This document shows positions 19,236-27,860 of a stretch of DNA of 45,169 nt, in pieces. Under the pieces are notes generated by a model that did no database searches, was not told where the DNA came from, and saw only the letters and a list, made by a program, of their open reading frames with translations. Position numbers and translations under genes: made by a program. This DNA is from an uncultured Mycoplasmatota bacterium. GTDB taxonomy: Bacteria; Bacillota_I; Bacilli_A; RF39; UBA660. The DNA is taken from the NCBI GenBank assembly GCA_946402735.1, contig CAMIXH010000005.1, positions 1 through 45,169 of the forward strand. Reading direction: 5' to 3'. How positions within the stretch are numbered: the stretch's first letter is position 1; the number at the start of each line of letters is the position of its first letter.

Positions 19236-21622
19236 AATGATTGAACCTCCTCTGAATTTAAATCATTTGAACCCAATTTTTTAGTAGAATTAACTATTTG
19301 ATTCATATAGTATTCACTAATACAATTCATAAATCTTTCTCCTACTATATCTTGTAAATAACTCATTATTTCTCTAGCATCAACTGATTTCATAATGGCT
19401 GAAAAGTTTGCCATTGTTTCATCAAATGACCATCTAATTCCTCTATTATAATAAGCAATCCCATGTCCATAAGCACCAGCTATAGCATTATGATCTTGAT
19501 TTCTTACTTCTCCACCTTTAAATCTACCAATATAGATTGAATCTAATATATCTCCAATAGTAATAAATGCTCCGTATTCGCTTCTCATAATAGCATCTAT
19601 TAGTTCTTCTCTCTTAATTCTCTTATCTTGTTCAATATATTCTTCTCTACTGAATATTCCACCAAGTATAGCATCTATTGTTGCTTCATCATATCCCTCT
19701 TTGATATATTCAGCTCTATGTTCTTCTTTTTGTTTATTCAAGAATTCATCTAAAGATGCAAGTTCTTCTTCACTCATATGATAATCACTCATATATTCAG
19801 TATCAACAAATTCAGTTACTTTTCTTCTTATTTCTTGGAACTTAGCTGAATAGTTCCCAACTTTAATAATTGTTTGTGGATTATTTCTAATTTCATAAAT
19901 AATGCTTTCATATTCACTTGGTACATCTACATCTGTTAAATTATGATATAATGCATGACCAGTCTCATGATTCAATGTATTTAATCCAACATTTTCTAAA
20001 TGAATAGAATTATCATGTTCTCTATAGAATGATCCAGTCTTATCTTCTACTATTACAAAATTAGGATCATTTTTCTTTATTTCAATTAATTTTCTTAATT
20101 CTTTTTCTCCTAATGGATTACGTGTAGCTAGTAAATATGTATATGTTGTAACATATGCATCTATCAACTTAGGATCACTCTTACCATCACTAAGCATTAA
20201 ATCTTTAAATTCATTTATTAATGATTGACTTTCAGGATCTAACTCATAGTTTCTAAATTGACTATTATACTTTTCAAAGTATTCACCTAATATATTCATA
20301 GCATGTAAGTCAACTTTAACATCTTTTTGTTCTACACCATTTAATCTAAGTAGAACTGCTACATCTAATTCTTCTTTTATATGATCTGGTATTACTACAT
20401 TTAAAGTTAAATCTTTATCTACTTCTAATAATTTCTTTAATAATTTGCCATTATCTTTAGTAAGACTATATTCACTTATATTATCTATATGTTTTATATA
20501 ACCACGTCTTGCTATAGTAATATAAAACTTAGCTAACTTTTCTTTATCATCAGAAAAAGTACTTATTTTAGATAATTGAAAATCTAATCCTTCATCCATT
20601 CTATCTAAAACAAAATCTAAATATGTATTATTTAAATCATACAAACTAAGAAGTGTATCAACATTATAATCACATATTTTGCTATACACACCATAATTCA
20701 AAAATATTGCTAAACTTTCTTTTTTCCTATAGAAACTAGTTGTTGGTATTACTCCATTATCTAATAATATTTCTAAAACTGTTTTTTCTCCATCTACTTT
20801 TTCAAGTAGACCACTTTCCATTGAGTCAACAAATACTTCAAACTTTTTATGATCTAATAGTATTTTTATTAATTCTTTATTTGAATAATACTTTTCTTTT
20901 GGAAGAATACCTTTATCCAATAAGTATTCTAAAACTGTTTTATCTTCAATCTTTTCTTTTAAAACACCTTCTTGTAAGTTTTCTAACAAGTCATCTCTAT
21001 TATACTTAACACACAAAAGATATATTTCTCTATTAGAATAGAATTTTTGTACTAATTCAGCATCTACTAATTGATTCTGAAATAAAAACTCTATTGCACT
21101 AACATCACCTATTTTATAATTTAATAAAGAATATGAATTTAGTAATTTTAATAGGTTAATATCTTTTTCTCTTAATTTATTTAAATATTCAAAATGTCCA
21201 TATATTCTTTCAATATTATCAGAAGTTAATAAATCATTTTCTAATAAATATTCAAATAATGTTTTACCAGGTTCATATTCTAAAAACATTGTTTCTTCAC
21301 TAAGTTGTTTTAATATTTCTAGTTTGCCTGTTTCAATTATATGTTTTATAACAGGAATGCTTTCTAATATTTTTTCTTTTATTTCATATGAAAAAAACTT
21401 ATGATTATCTATTATGTAATCTAATAATGATTCATCTCCAACACTAATGTCTAATGCTGATAAATCATCTATTGAAACTTTTATGCTTGAGAAAAATTGT
21501 TTACTTATATATTCTCTAAATGGTTCAAAATATCTAATGTCTTTATTTTCAATAAAAGAAGCAAGTACTTTACTAGCATCTTCTTCAGTTTCAATTTTTA
21601 TAATGGGCCTATCATCTACCAT
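19232..21622 (-). CDS. Large zincin-like protein with ankyrin-like repeats (paralogue 1)
   Basis: A 796-aa cytoplasmic-looking protein that I cannot name. Residues 62-330 hold about five repeats of 52-56 residues, each opening with a pattern like GEKTVLEILLDNGVIP (starts near 62, 118, 172, 226 and 278), reminiscent of ankyrin-type helical repeats. The C-terminal half carries HETGH at 552-556 in LNHETGHALYHNLTD. Glu735 in WSFDETMANF is a candidate third zinc ligand, preceded by GHGIAYYNRG. These motifs recur in the next gene upstream (HEMGHMLFHNLTD, GHGLFYYNY, FDEVLADF), so the two are tandem paralogues. The start overlaps the paralogue's stop by 11 bases. The stop is TGA. It is possibly a protease with a repeat-based substrate-binding arm. 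Confidence 0.8.
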   Translation of the reverse strand: MVDDRPIIKIETEEDASKVLASFIENKDIRYFEPFREYISKQFFSSIKVSIDDLSALDISVGDESLLDYIIDNHKFFSYEIKEKILESIPVIKHIIETGKLEILKQLSEETMFLEYEPGKTLFEYLLENDLLTSDNIERIYGHFEYLNKLREKDINLLKLLNSYSLLNYKIGDVSAIEFLFQNQLVDAELVQKFYSNREIYLLCVKYNRDDLLENLQEGVLKEKIEDKTVLEYLLDKGILPKEKYYSNKELIKILLDHKKFEVFVDSMESGLLEKVDGEKTVLEILLDNGVIPTTSFYRKKESLAIFLNYGVYSKICDYNVDTLLSLYDLNNTYLDFVLDRMDEGLDFQLSKISTFSDDKEKLAKFYITIARRGYIKHIDNISEYSLTKDNGKLLKKLLEVDKDLTLNVVIPDHIKEELDVAVLLRLNGVEQKDVKVDLHAMNILGEYFEKYNSQFRNYELDPESQSLINEFKDLMLSDGKSDPKLIDAYVTTYTYLLATRNPLGEKELRKLIEIKKNDPNFVIVEDKTGSFYREHDNSIHLENVGLNTLNHETGHALYHNLTDVDVPSEYESIIYEIRNNPQTIIKVGNYSAKFQEIRRKVTEFVDTEYMSDYHMSEEELASLDEFLNKQKEEHRAEYIKEGYDEATIDAILGGIFSREEYIEQDKRIKREELIDAIMRSEYGAFITIGDILDSIYIGRFKGGEVRNQDHNAIAGAYGHGIAYYNRGIRWSFDETMANFSAIMKSVDAREIMSYLQDIVGERFMNCISEYYMNQIVNSTKKLGSNDLNSEEVQSL

Positions 21623-23387
21623 ACTCTACTCCTTCTATCATTACATTACTTATAATACTATTATAATATTTATTTAAAAAATCTACAAGTTCATCTCCAA
21701 TATAATATCTAAGTTCTTTTAAATATCTATCACTATATTCAGACATCATTATTGTTCTAAAATCAGCAAGTACTTCATCAAATACAAATTTTCTATCATA
21801 ATTATAATAAAATAATCCATGTCCAGTAACAGGTTTAATTTGTTCATCTTGATAATATAATTTACCTGTTATAAAGTTGCCTTGATATATAGCATCAATA
21901 ATATCACCTATACATCTTGATGGTGAATATATTGATGAGTTAAGTGCTTCTTTGAATTCTCTTTTTTGTATTCTTCTATGCATAATAACATATTCTTCAA
22001 TAGTAAATGTATTAGAGAATAATACTTCTAAATCCTCTTCACTATAACCTTTTTCTTTATATATTTTAATCTTTTCTTTTTTAGATATAGATAAAAATTC
22101 AGATATTTCTTTTCTTAATTCATATGTATCTTCTTCTAATCTAATTCTTTTTTTATCTAATTCCCAATCATAGCATCTTTTTAATCTTCTTCTAATATTG
22201 TATAATTCAATTATTTTATTCATTAATGGAAAAGCTTCTTCATATTTTTCATTAGCCCAAGCGGATATTCTTTTAGTTTCTTCATTAGAATTAACTGAGT
22301 ATTCTTTTACTTTTCTTAAAGTACTAGGATTACTTTTAACCTTATCAATAATACCCCAAAACTCATTTGGAATTGTTCCATCAGTTAAATTATGAAATAA
22401 CATATGTCCCATTTCATGATTAATGTTTCCCGGTAAACCATTTTCTATTTCTATACCATTAGTAGATAAATCATAATGATTATCACCTATTCTAATAAAG
22501 GCAGGTTTACCTCTTTTTTTTAGTTCAATTAATGCTTCTATTTCTTTTATAGTATTAGGATTTCCTTTAGATAACTGTACTCTATATGAATTAATAAGAG
22601 CGTCTACTGCTTTTTTATCACTACTATCAATAAATAATTCATATAATGTTTTTAGTAACCATTCTTCCTCATTTGATAATCTTATTCTACTATGCTCTTT
22701 ATTAATTACATTAACAATATCATCAAGATAAGTATTTGGTTTAATATCATATTCTACTCTTTTTTGTAATATATCATATGATCTTAAAATCATAGCTATA
22801 TCAAAATTTCTTTTTAATGATTCATTTAATATTTTATCAACAGTTAATTGCCTATTTTTTAATAGCATTACTTCAAGTAATGTTCTTTTGCTGTCCCCAT
22901 ATAAAAAGTGTTCTACTTTAGTTTTAAAGTTTTCCTTTTTATCTTCTAAACTTTGTAGTAATAATAAATTACTATCTAATAAAGGTAAATACTCTACTAG
23001 ATTATATTTAGCATATAACAAATAAACATCAGCTGTATCTTCTAATGATTTAGAATTATCAAAAGGATTAATACAACTAATATTAAAGTCTTTATTTTGC
23101 TTATATAATCTTAATATTGTTTCTAAATAACATTCGCTTATATTACTTCTATTAGTTTTAAGTAATGTTTTAATATCAACATATTTTAATAATTCATATC
23201 TTCTATATTTTAGAATTAAATCTACACTTTTAGTTTTACTAAATCTTTCACATTTAATAGGTTTTCCTCTTTTTAAGACATACTCAAAAACAGTATCCGA
23301 AGTACTTGTTGCTCTTAACAAATTATCTTCGCTTACTTCCATATTTTGTCTTATAAATTGTAGAGTATTTCCTATACTATTTTTCAT
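21612..23387 (-). CDS. Large zincin-like protein (paralogue 2)
   Basis: A 591-aa protein of the same unnamed family as its downstream neighbour. HEMGH lies at 324-328 and the candidate third ligand Glu538 in FVFDEVLADF. Between them is a long Lys/Glu-rich helical insert (about 380-450). The shared C-terminal signature GDIIDAIYQGNF ... GHGLFYYN matches paralogue 1 (GDILDSIYIGRF ... GHGIAYYN). The N-terminal 240 residues show weaker helical repeats (DTVFEYVLKRG, RTLLEVMLLKN). There is no signal peptide. GAGGAAA precedes the ATG, right after the rsgA terminator. Function is unknown; a metallopeptidase is inferred from HExxH only. Confidence 0.78.
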   Translation of the reverse strand: MKNSIGNTLQFIRQNMEVSEDNLLRATSTSDTVFEYVLKRGKPIKCERFSKTKSVDLILKYRRYELLKYVDIKTLLKTNRSNISECYLETILRLYKQNKDFNISCINPFDNSKSLEDTADVYLLYAKYNLVEYLPLLDSNLLLLQSLEDKKENFKTKVEHFLYGDSKRTLLEVMLLKNRQLTVDKILNESLKRNFDIAMILRSYDILQKRVEYDIKPNTYLDDIVNVINKEHSRIRLSNEEEWLLKTLYELFIDSSDKKAVDALINSYRVQLSKGNPNTIKEIEALIELKKRGKPAFIRIGDNHYDLSTNGIEIENGLPGNINHEMGHMLFHNLTDGTIPNEFWGIIDKVKSNPSTLRKVKEYSVNSNEETKRISAWANEKYEEAFPLMNKIIELYNIRRRLKRCYDWELDKKRIRLEEDTYELRKEISEFLSISKKEKIKIYKEKGYSEEDLEVLFSNTFTIEEYVIMHRRIQKREFKEALNSSIYSPSRCIGDIIDAIYQGNFITGKLYYQDEQIKPVTGHGLFYYNYDRKFVFDEVLADFRTIMMSEYSDRYLKELRYYIGDELVDFLNKYYNSIISNVMIEGVEYGR

Positions 23388-23396
23388 TTATTTCCT

Positions 23397-23426
23397 CAAA
23401 AATAGCAAGATAATTAAATCTTGCTA
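23397..23426 (-). terminator. Terminator between rsgA and the zincin pair
   Basis: RNA stem UAGCAAGAU / AUCUUGCUA with a 6-base loop followed by five U. It separates rsgA from the zincin-rpe genes, so these need read-through or a promoter I cannot see clearly. Confidence 0.8.
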
Positions 23427-24254
23427 CTTATTAGTTTCTTCTAAAAACTTTAAATAATTGTCATATCTCCATCTAGGTATTTTACTATTATTCACAAGTT
23501 CAATAATACTACATCCATCTTCTTTAATATGTAAGCAACTTCTATACTTACAATCTCTATTAAAATCAGGATAATATGTTTTAATCATTTTTCTGTCTAT
23601 TTCTAATTCTAGTGAACTAAATCCAGGAGTATCTGCTATTAAACCACCATTTACTTCTAATAGTTCAACAAGTCTTGTTGTATGTTTACCTCTTCCTAGA
23701 CTTTCTGATACTTCACCAGTTTTAAGTCTTAGTGAAGCATCTATTCTGTTTAATAAACTAGATTTTCCACTTCCTGTTTGACCAGCAAGTGCTACTACTG
23801 AATTTCTAAATTCTTTTTTTATTTTACTAACACTACTATTGTTATAAACTTTAATACCTAATTTTCTGTAATAGTTAATATATCTTTTAATATCTATTTT
23901 TTCTTCTAAACTGATCATATCAGTTTTAGTAATAATTATTATTGGCTCTATGTTATTAACTCTAGCTATTAGTAAAAACTTATCAATTAAATAACTTGAA
24001 AATGCTGGTATTGAAGTACTCATTACAATTAGTAGTTTATCTACATTTGCAATTAGTGGTCTTTTTAAATAATTCTTTCTAGGTAATACTTTTTCTATTG
24101 TTTTAGTATCAGTATTAACTTCTACATTATCTCCAACCACTGGTTCAATATTTTCATTTCTTAGTTTTCCTCTAGTTTTAGTATCAATTATAGTATTATT
24201 TTCGAGTAAAACTTTATGAATAGCAGCATTAACACATATTATTTTTCCTGTCAT
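23424..24254 (-). CDS. rsgA: Ribosome small subunit GTPase RsgA
   Basis: A circularly permuted GTPase that checks late 30S assembly. It is 276 aa. An N-terminal OB fold (VVGDNVEVN) is followed by motifs in permuted order: G4 ITKTD, then G1 GQTGSGKSS, then G3 DTPGFSS. The C-terminal zinc knuckle contains CKYRSCLHIKEDGC. It follows prkC by one base. The order prpC-prkC-rsgA is conserved in Bacillota. Confidence 0.97.
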   Translation of the reverse strand: MTGKIICVNAAIHKVLLENNTIIDTKTRGKLRNENIEPVVGDNVEVNTDTKTIEKVLPRKNYLKRPLIANVDKLLIVMSTSIPAFSSYLIDKFLLIARVNNIEPIIIITKTDMISLEEKIDIKRYINYYRKLGIKVYNNSSVSKIKKEFRNSVVALAGQTGSGKSSLLNRIDASLRLKTGEVSESLGRGKHTTRLVELLEVNGGLIADTPGFSSLELEIDRKMIKTYYPDFNRDCKYRSCLHIKEDGCSIIELVNNSKIPRWRYDNYLKFLEETNK

Positions 24255-24255
24255 A

Positions 24256-26028
24256 TTAATCCTCTGTGTCAGTATTGTTGTCTACTTCTCCATCTTCATT
24301 AACAGCTTCTTGTGGTGCTGTTGATATTGTTATTACTAAAGTAGCTCCTGGAGTTACTACACTCTTAGCAGCTCTACTTTGTTTTAATATAGTTCCTTCT
24401 TTTACTGTTGAAGATTCTTGATATTTAACTTCTAAATTGATTTCATGTTTCTTACAGAATTCTTCAATCTTAGCTAATGTATAACCACTTGTAAAATCCG
24501 GATACTTATATTGAACATCTGGAATAATAATTGTTATTTGTTCACCAAGTTTAATTGATTCTCCAGCTTTTGGTACAGTTTCTAAAACTGTTTCTTCTTT
24601 AATCTTTTTATTTTCAGCAACTGTTTTAGTTTCAACAACTACATTACAATTACATTCTGTTTCAATTTTACCTTTAACTTCTAGATAGTTTTGTCCTGAG
24701 AAATCTTCAAGTGTATATAATCCTTCACCAGAAGAAACATATAATACTATCTTACTTCCACTCTTTCTCTTAGTACCAATTTCAGGACTAGTCTTAACAA
24801 CACTACCTTCAGCTATATCATCACTATATACATATTTATATTCAGTTTCAACATCGAAACCTACATCAGTTAAAGTATTAGATGCATCAACAACACTCAT
24901 ACCTGATACATCTGGTACTAGAATGTTTTCTACTTGACCATTCTTATCAAAATATATTGTTGCGATTATAGTTGTTACTAGCACTAAAGCAGTAAATAAT
25001 CCTACAAAGAATATTAATGCTTTATGACTACTCTTTTCTTCATAATCATCATCGTCTTCTTCTACTTCTTTTTTAACTTTTTTAGAAGCTTTAGTTTCTT
25101 TTACTTTTTCTTCTATCTTTTTAACAGCATCTGTCTTTTTAACTTCTTTTTCTTCTCCATCATTCTCTGGATATTTATAGACAAATCTTTCTTCATTTTT
25201 TCTTTCTGGATCTAATGCTGTTTTTAAATCTTGATGCATTTCTCTAGCATCAGTATATCTATTTTTAGGATTCTTTGCTGTTGCTTTAATAATTACATTC
25301 TCTATTGATTGAGGAATAGATGAATCTTTCTTTCTAACACTAGGTAATGGTTCCTTTAAATGCTTTAATGCTATTTCTACTGCATTATCTCCTTTATATG
25401 GAACTAAACCTGTTAAAAGTTCATACATCATTATTCCCATTGAATATATATCACTCTTTATTGTTGAACCTTTTCCTTGAGCTTGTTCTGGTGGTAAATA
25501 ATGAACTGTTCCCATAACTGAATTAGTTTGTGTAAGTTGTGTTGAATTAAGTGCTGTTGCTACACCAAAGTCAGTTATTTTAATCATTCCATTTGATAAA
25601 ATCATTATATTTTGAGGTTTAATATCTCTATGAATAATATAAGCATCATGGGCATGAGCCATACCATCTGTTAGTTGTAGCATAATATCAACTACTTCTG
25701 GAACAGATAGTTTACCTCTAGCTTTTAACACTTGTTTTAATGTTTTACCATCTACGTATTCCATAACAATATAATATTGGCCATCATCTTCACCAACATC
25801 ATACATTTCAACAATATTAGGATGAGATAAACTTGATGCTGAAAGTGCTTCTCTTTGGAAACGACGTACAAATTTTTCATCATTTGCTAAGTCTCCACGT
25901 AGTACTTTTACAGCAACATTTCTATCTAAAATAGTGTCATGAGCTAAATATACATTAGCCATTCCACCTTCACCTAATGTTTTAATAATTTGATACCTAT
26001 CATTAATTTTATAACCTTTAGTTATCAC
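24256..26028 (-). CDS. prkC: PASTA-domain Ser/Thr protein kinase
   Basis: A membrane kinase that senses muropeptides or lipid II and controls cell-wall growth and dormancy exit. It is 590 aa. The kinase domain spans about 1-270 with GEGGMANVYLAHD, the catalytic HRDIKPQN and DFGVA. A Lys/Glu-rich linker is followed by one membrane helix (about 338-360) and three extracellular PASTA repeats beginning near VPDVSGMS, TLEDFSGQN and YPDFTSGY. The second PASTA contains an unusual CNC pair that could form or mediate a disulfide. The phosphatase partner lies directly upstream. Confidence 0.96.
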   Translation of the reverse strand: MITKGYKINDRYQIIKTLGEGGMANVYLAHDTILDRNVAVKVLRGDLANDEKFVRRFQREALSASSLSHPNIVEMYDVGEDDGQYYIVMEYVDGKTLKQVLKARGKLSVPEVVDIMLQLTDGMAHAHDAYIIHRDIKPQNIMILSNGMIKITDFGVATALNSTQLTQTNSVMGTVHYLPPEQAQGKGSTIKSDIYSMGIMMYELLTGLVPYKGDNAVEIALKHLKEPLPSVRKKDSSIPQSIENVIIKATAKNPKNRYTDAREMHQDLKTALDPERKNEERFVYKYPENDGEEKEVKKTDAVKKIEEKVKETKASKKVKKEVEEDDDDYEEKSSHKALIFFVGLFTALVLVTTIIATIYFDKNGQVENILVPDVSGMSVVDASNTLTDVGFDVETEYKYVYSDDIAEGSVVKTSPEIGTKRKSGSKIVLYVSSGEGLYTLEDFSGQNYLEVKGKIETECNCNVVVETKTVAENKKIKEETVLETVPKAGESIKLGEQITIIIPDVQYKYPDFTSGYTLAKIEEFCKKHEINLEVKYQESSTVKEGTILKQSRAAKSVVTPGATLVITISTAPQEAVNEDGEVDNNTDTED

Positions 26029-26030
26029 AC

Positions 26031-26768
26031 TTATTCACCACCGAATTTAACTATTGCTATTGTTATATTATCACTTCCACCACGCATATTGGCTTTCATG
26101 ATCATCTTATCAACTTGCTCTTCTAAATCCAAATCCCCATCATTTAATACTTTTTCCATTTGTTCAGTGCTCATCATATTTGTTAAACCATCACTGCAAA
26201 GAAGTACACCTTCAACATCTCTTTCTACATCAAAAATATCCATTTCTATTTTTTCTGCAGCACCAAGTGCTTTCATTAATACATTCTTTTGTGGATGAAC
26301 TTTAGCAGCACTTTCTGTTAGTTCTCCATTCTCAAGTAATATGTTTACTAAAGTGTGATCTTTAGTAACTTTGTATAATTTTCCATTTTTGATTACAAAT
26401 CCACTTGAATCTCCAATGTTACCAAACAATAAGAAATCTTTTGTAAATATTGAGCAGACACATGTAGTTCCTAGACCAGCAGCATCAATATGCTCTTCAG
26501 CATATTTAAGTATTTTAACGTTAACTTCGTCAATAATTTCTTTTAACCAAACCACTGCTTCTTCTTTAGTACCTATGCTAGATAGTTCACTAAATCTTTT
26601 AGATAATTCATTTACAGCTAGGCTTGAAGCTACTTCTCCAGCTTTATGTCCCCCCATACCATCAGCAACTACTACTAAGTATTCACCACTAGTGTTTTCT
26701 ACAATAGTTACTGAATCTTCATTATGACTTCTTACCTTTCCAGGATCTGTTTGATAGTATGACTTCAC
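26031..26768 (-). CDS. prpC: PP2C-type Ser/Thr phosphatase
   Basis: It removes phosphates placed by PrkC. It is 245 aa. Metal-binding PP2C motifs are present: RSHNEDS, VVADGMGGHKAGE, GNIGDSSGF and LLCSDGLTN, and GGSDNITIAIV at the C-terminus. The start overlaps the rlmN stop by one base and the stop is 2 bases before prkC, so the three are one operon. Confidence 0.97.
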   Translation of the reverse strand: MKSYYQTDPGKVRSHNEDSVTIVENTSGEYLVVVADGMGGHKAGEVASSLAVNELSKRFSELSSIGTKEEAVVWLKEIIDEVNVKILKYAEEHIDAAGLGTTCVCSIFTKDFLLFGNIGDSSGFVIKNGKLYKVTKDHTLVNILLENGELTESAAKVHPQKNVLMKALGAAEKIEMDIFDVERDVEGVLLCSDGLTNMMSTEQMEKVLNDGDLDLEEQVDKMIMKANMRGGSDNITIAIVKFGGE

Positions 26769-27793
26769 TATTCATCACTTCTTTCTACATTTGCACGTAA
26801 TTGTCCACAAGCTGCAGATAAATTACCGCCCATTTCTTTTCTTATTGTCACATTTACATTATTCATTTTAAGTATATCATAAAAACTTTGTATTTTAAAG
26901 TTTTTACTGCGTTTTAATTCGAAATGAGATGTCTCATTATATGGAATAAGATTTACATACATAAGTTTATCTTTTACAAGTCTAGATAATTCATAAGCGC
27001 ATTCTTCACTATCATTGATTCCATCAAGCATAATATACTCAATCGTAACACGTCTATTAGTCTTTTCAATATAATAATCTAATGCCTTCATAACTTCTTC
27101 TATTTTATATGCTTTATTAATCTTCATAATCTTATTTCTAATCTCATTATTAGGAGCATGCAAACTAACAGCTAGATTTACTCCAGTTTCTAGATCTGCA
27201 AATTCATATATTTTAGGTACTAATCCACAAGTAGAAATAGTCAAATGTCTTTGACCAATATTAATCATTTTATTGTGAGTTACTACTTCAATAAATCTCT
27301 TAATATTATCATAATTATCAAATGGTTCACCTATACCCATTACTACTACTGAGGATATTCTTTTACCTTCATATTTTTCTACAGTAATAATTTGTAATAC
27401 TAATTCTGCAAGAGTTAAATCTCTTACTTTTTTAAGTCTTCCACTTTCACAGAAAGCACATCCCATATTACATCCAACTTGACTTGAGACACATAATGAA
27501 TATCCATAATCATGATTCATTAAAACACATTCTATTTTATTGTGATCAGATAATTCTAATAAGTATTTATTTGCTAATTTACTTTTTTCTACTGCTAATA
27601 CATCTAAATGTCCAAAGTAAAATTTTTCATTCAAAAAACTAATAAGATTTTTACTTAAATTAGTCATCTTATTAAAATCATATACTTCTTTTTCATACAT
27701 CCATTCTATTATTTGAGTAGCATTAAATTTTTTAAAACCATTTTCTACTAAAAAAGTTTCTAATTCTTTTAATGTAAAATCATAGATATTCAT
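26768..27793 (-). CDS. rlmN: 23S rRNA (A2503-C2) / tRNA (A37-C2) methyltransferase RlmN
   Basis: A radical-SAM methyltransferase. It is 341 aa. The [4Fe-4S] motif is CNMGCAFC, the SAM region includes VVMGIGEPFDNYDN, and the C-terminal catalytic Cys lies in AACGQLRANV. An alternative Cfr call is less likely because the operon with prpC-prkC-rsgA is the usual place for rlmN. The ATG is preceded by AGGTGAAATGAT, and an extended -10 promoter lies 20 bases upstream. Confidence 0.97.
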   Translation of the reverse strand: MNIYDFTLKELETFLVENGFKKFNATQIIEWMYEKEVYDFNKMTNLSKNLISFLNEKFYFGHLDVLAVEKSKLANKYLLELSDHNKIECVLMNHDYGYSLCVSSQVGCNMGCAFCESGRLKKVRDLTLAELVLQIITVEKYEGKRISSVVVMGIGEPFDNYDNIKRFIEVVTHNKMINIGQRHLTISTCGLVPKIYEFADLETGVNLAVSLHAPNNEIRNKIMKINKAYKIEEVMKALDYYIEKTNRRVTIEYIMLDGINDSEECAYELSRLVKDKLMYVNLIPYNETSHFELKRSKNFKIQSFYDILKMNNVNVTIRKEMGGNLSAACGQLRANVERSDE

Positions 27794-27811
27794 ATCATTT
27801 CACCTACCAGA

Positions 27812-27820
27812 ATTATAACA
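27812..27820 (-). promoter_or_regulatory. Extended -10 promoter of rlmN-prpC-prkC-rsgA
   Basis: TGTTATAAT on the minus strand is a consensus extended -10 (TGnTATAAT). The -35 position falls inside the alaS terminator and is weak (TAGTTT). Confidence 0.65.
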
Positions 27821-27860
27821 TAAAAAAAGAATTAAAACTATTCTAAAATAGCCTTAATTC
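27821..27860 (-). terminator. Terminator after alaS
   Basis: RNA stem AGAAUUAA / UUAAUUCU enclosing the alaS stop codon, followed by seven U. Its presence right at the short alaS end shows that the truncated gene is a settled unit. Confidence 0.75.

Noticed and set aside
27794-27838. Frameshifted remainder of a full-length alaS downstream of the short gene
   Set aside because: Only 45 bases separate alaS from rlmN, and these hold a terminator and promoter, so there is no room for a decayed C-terminus.
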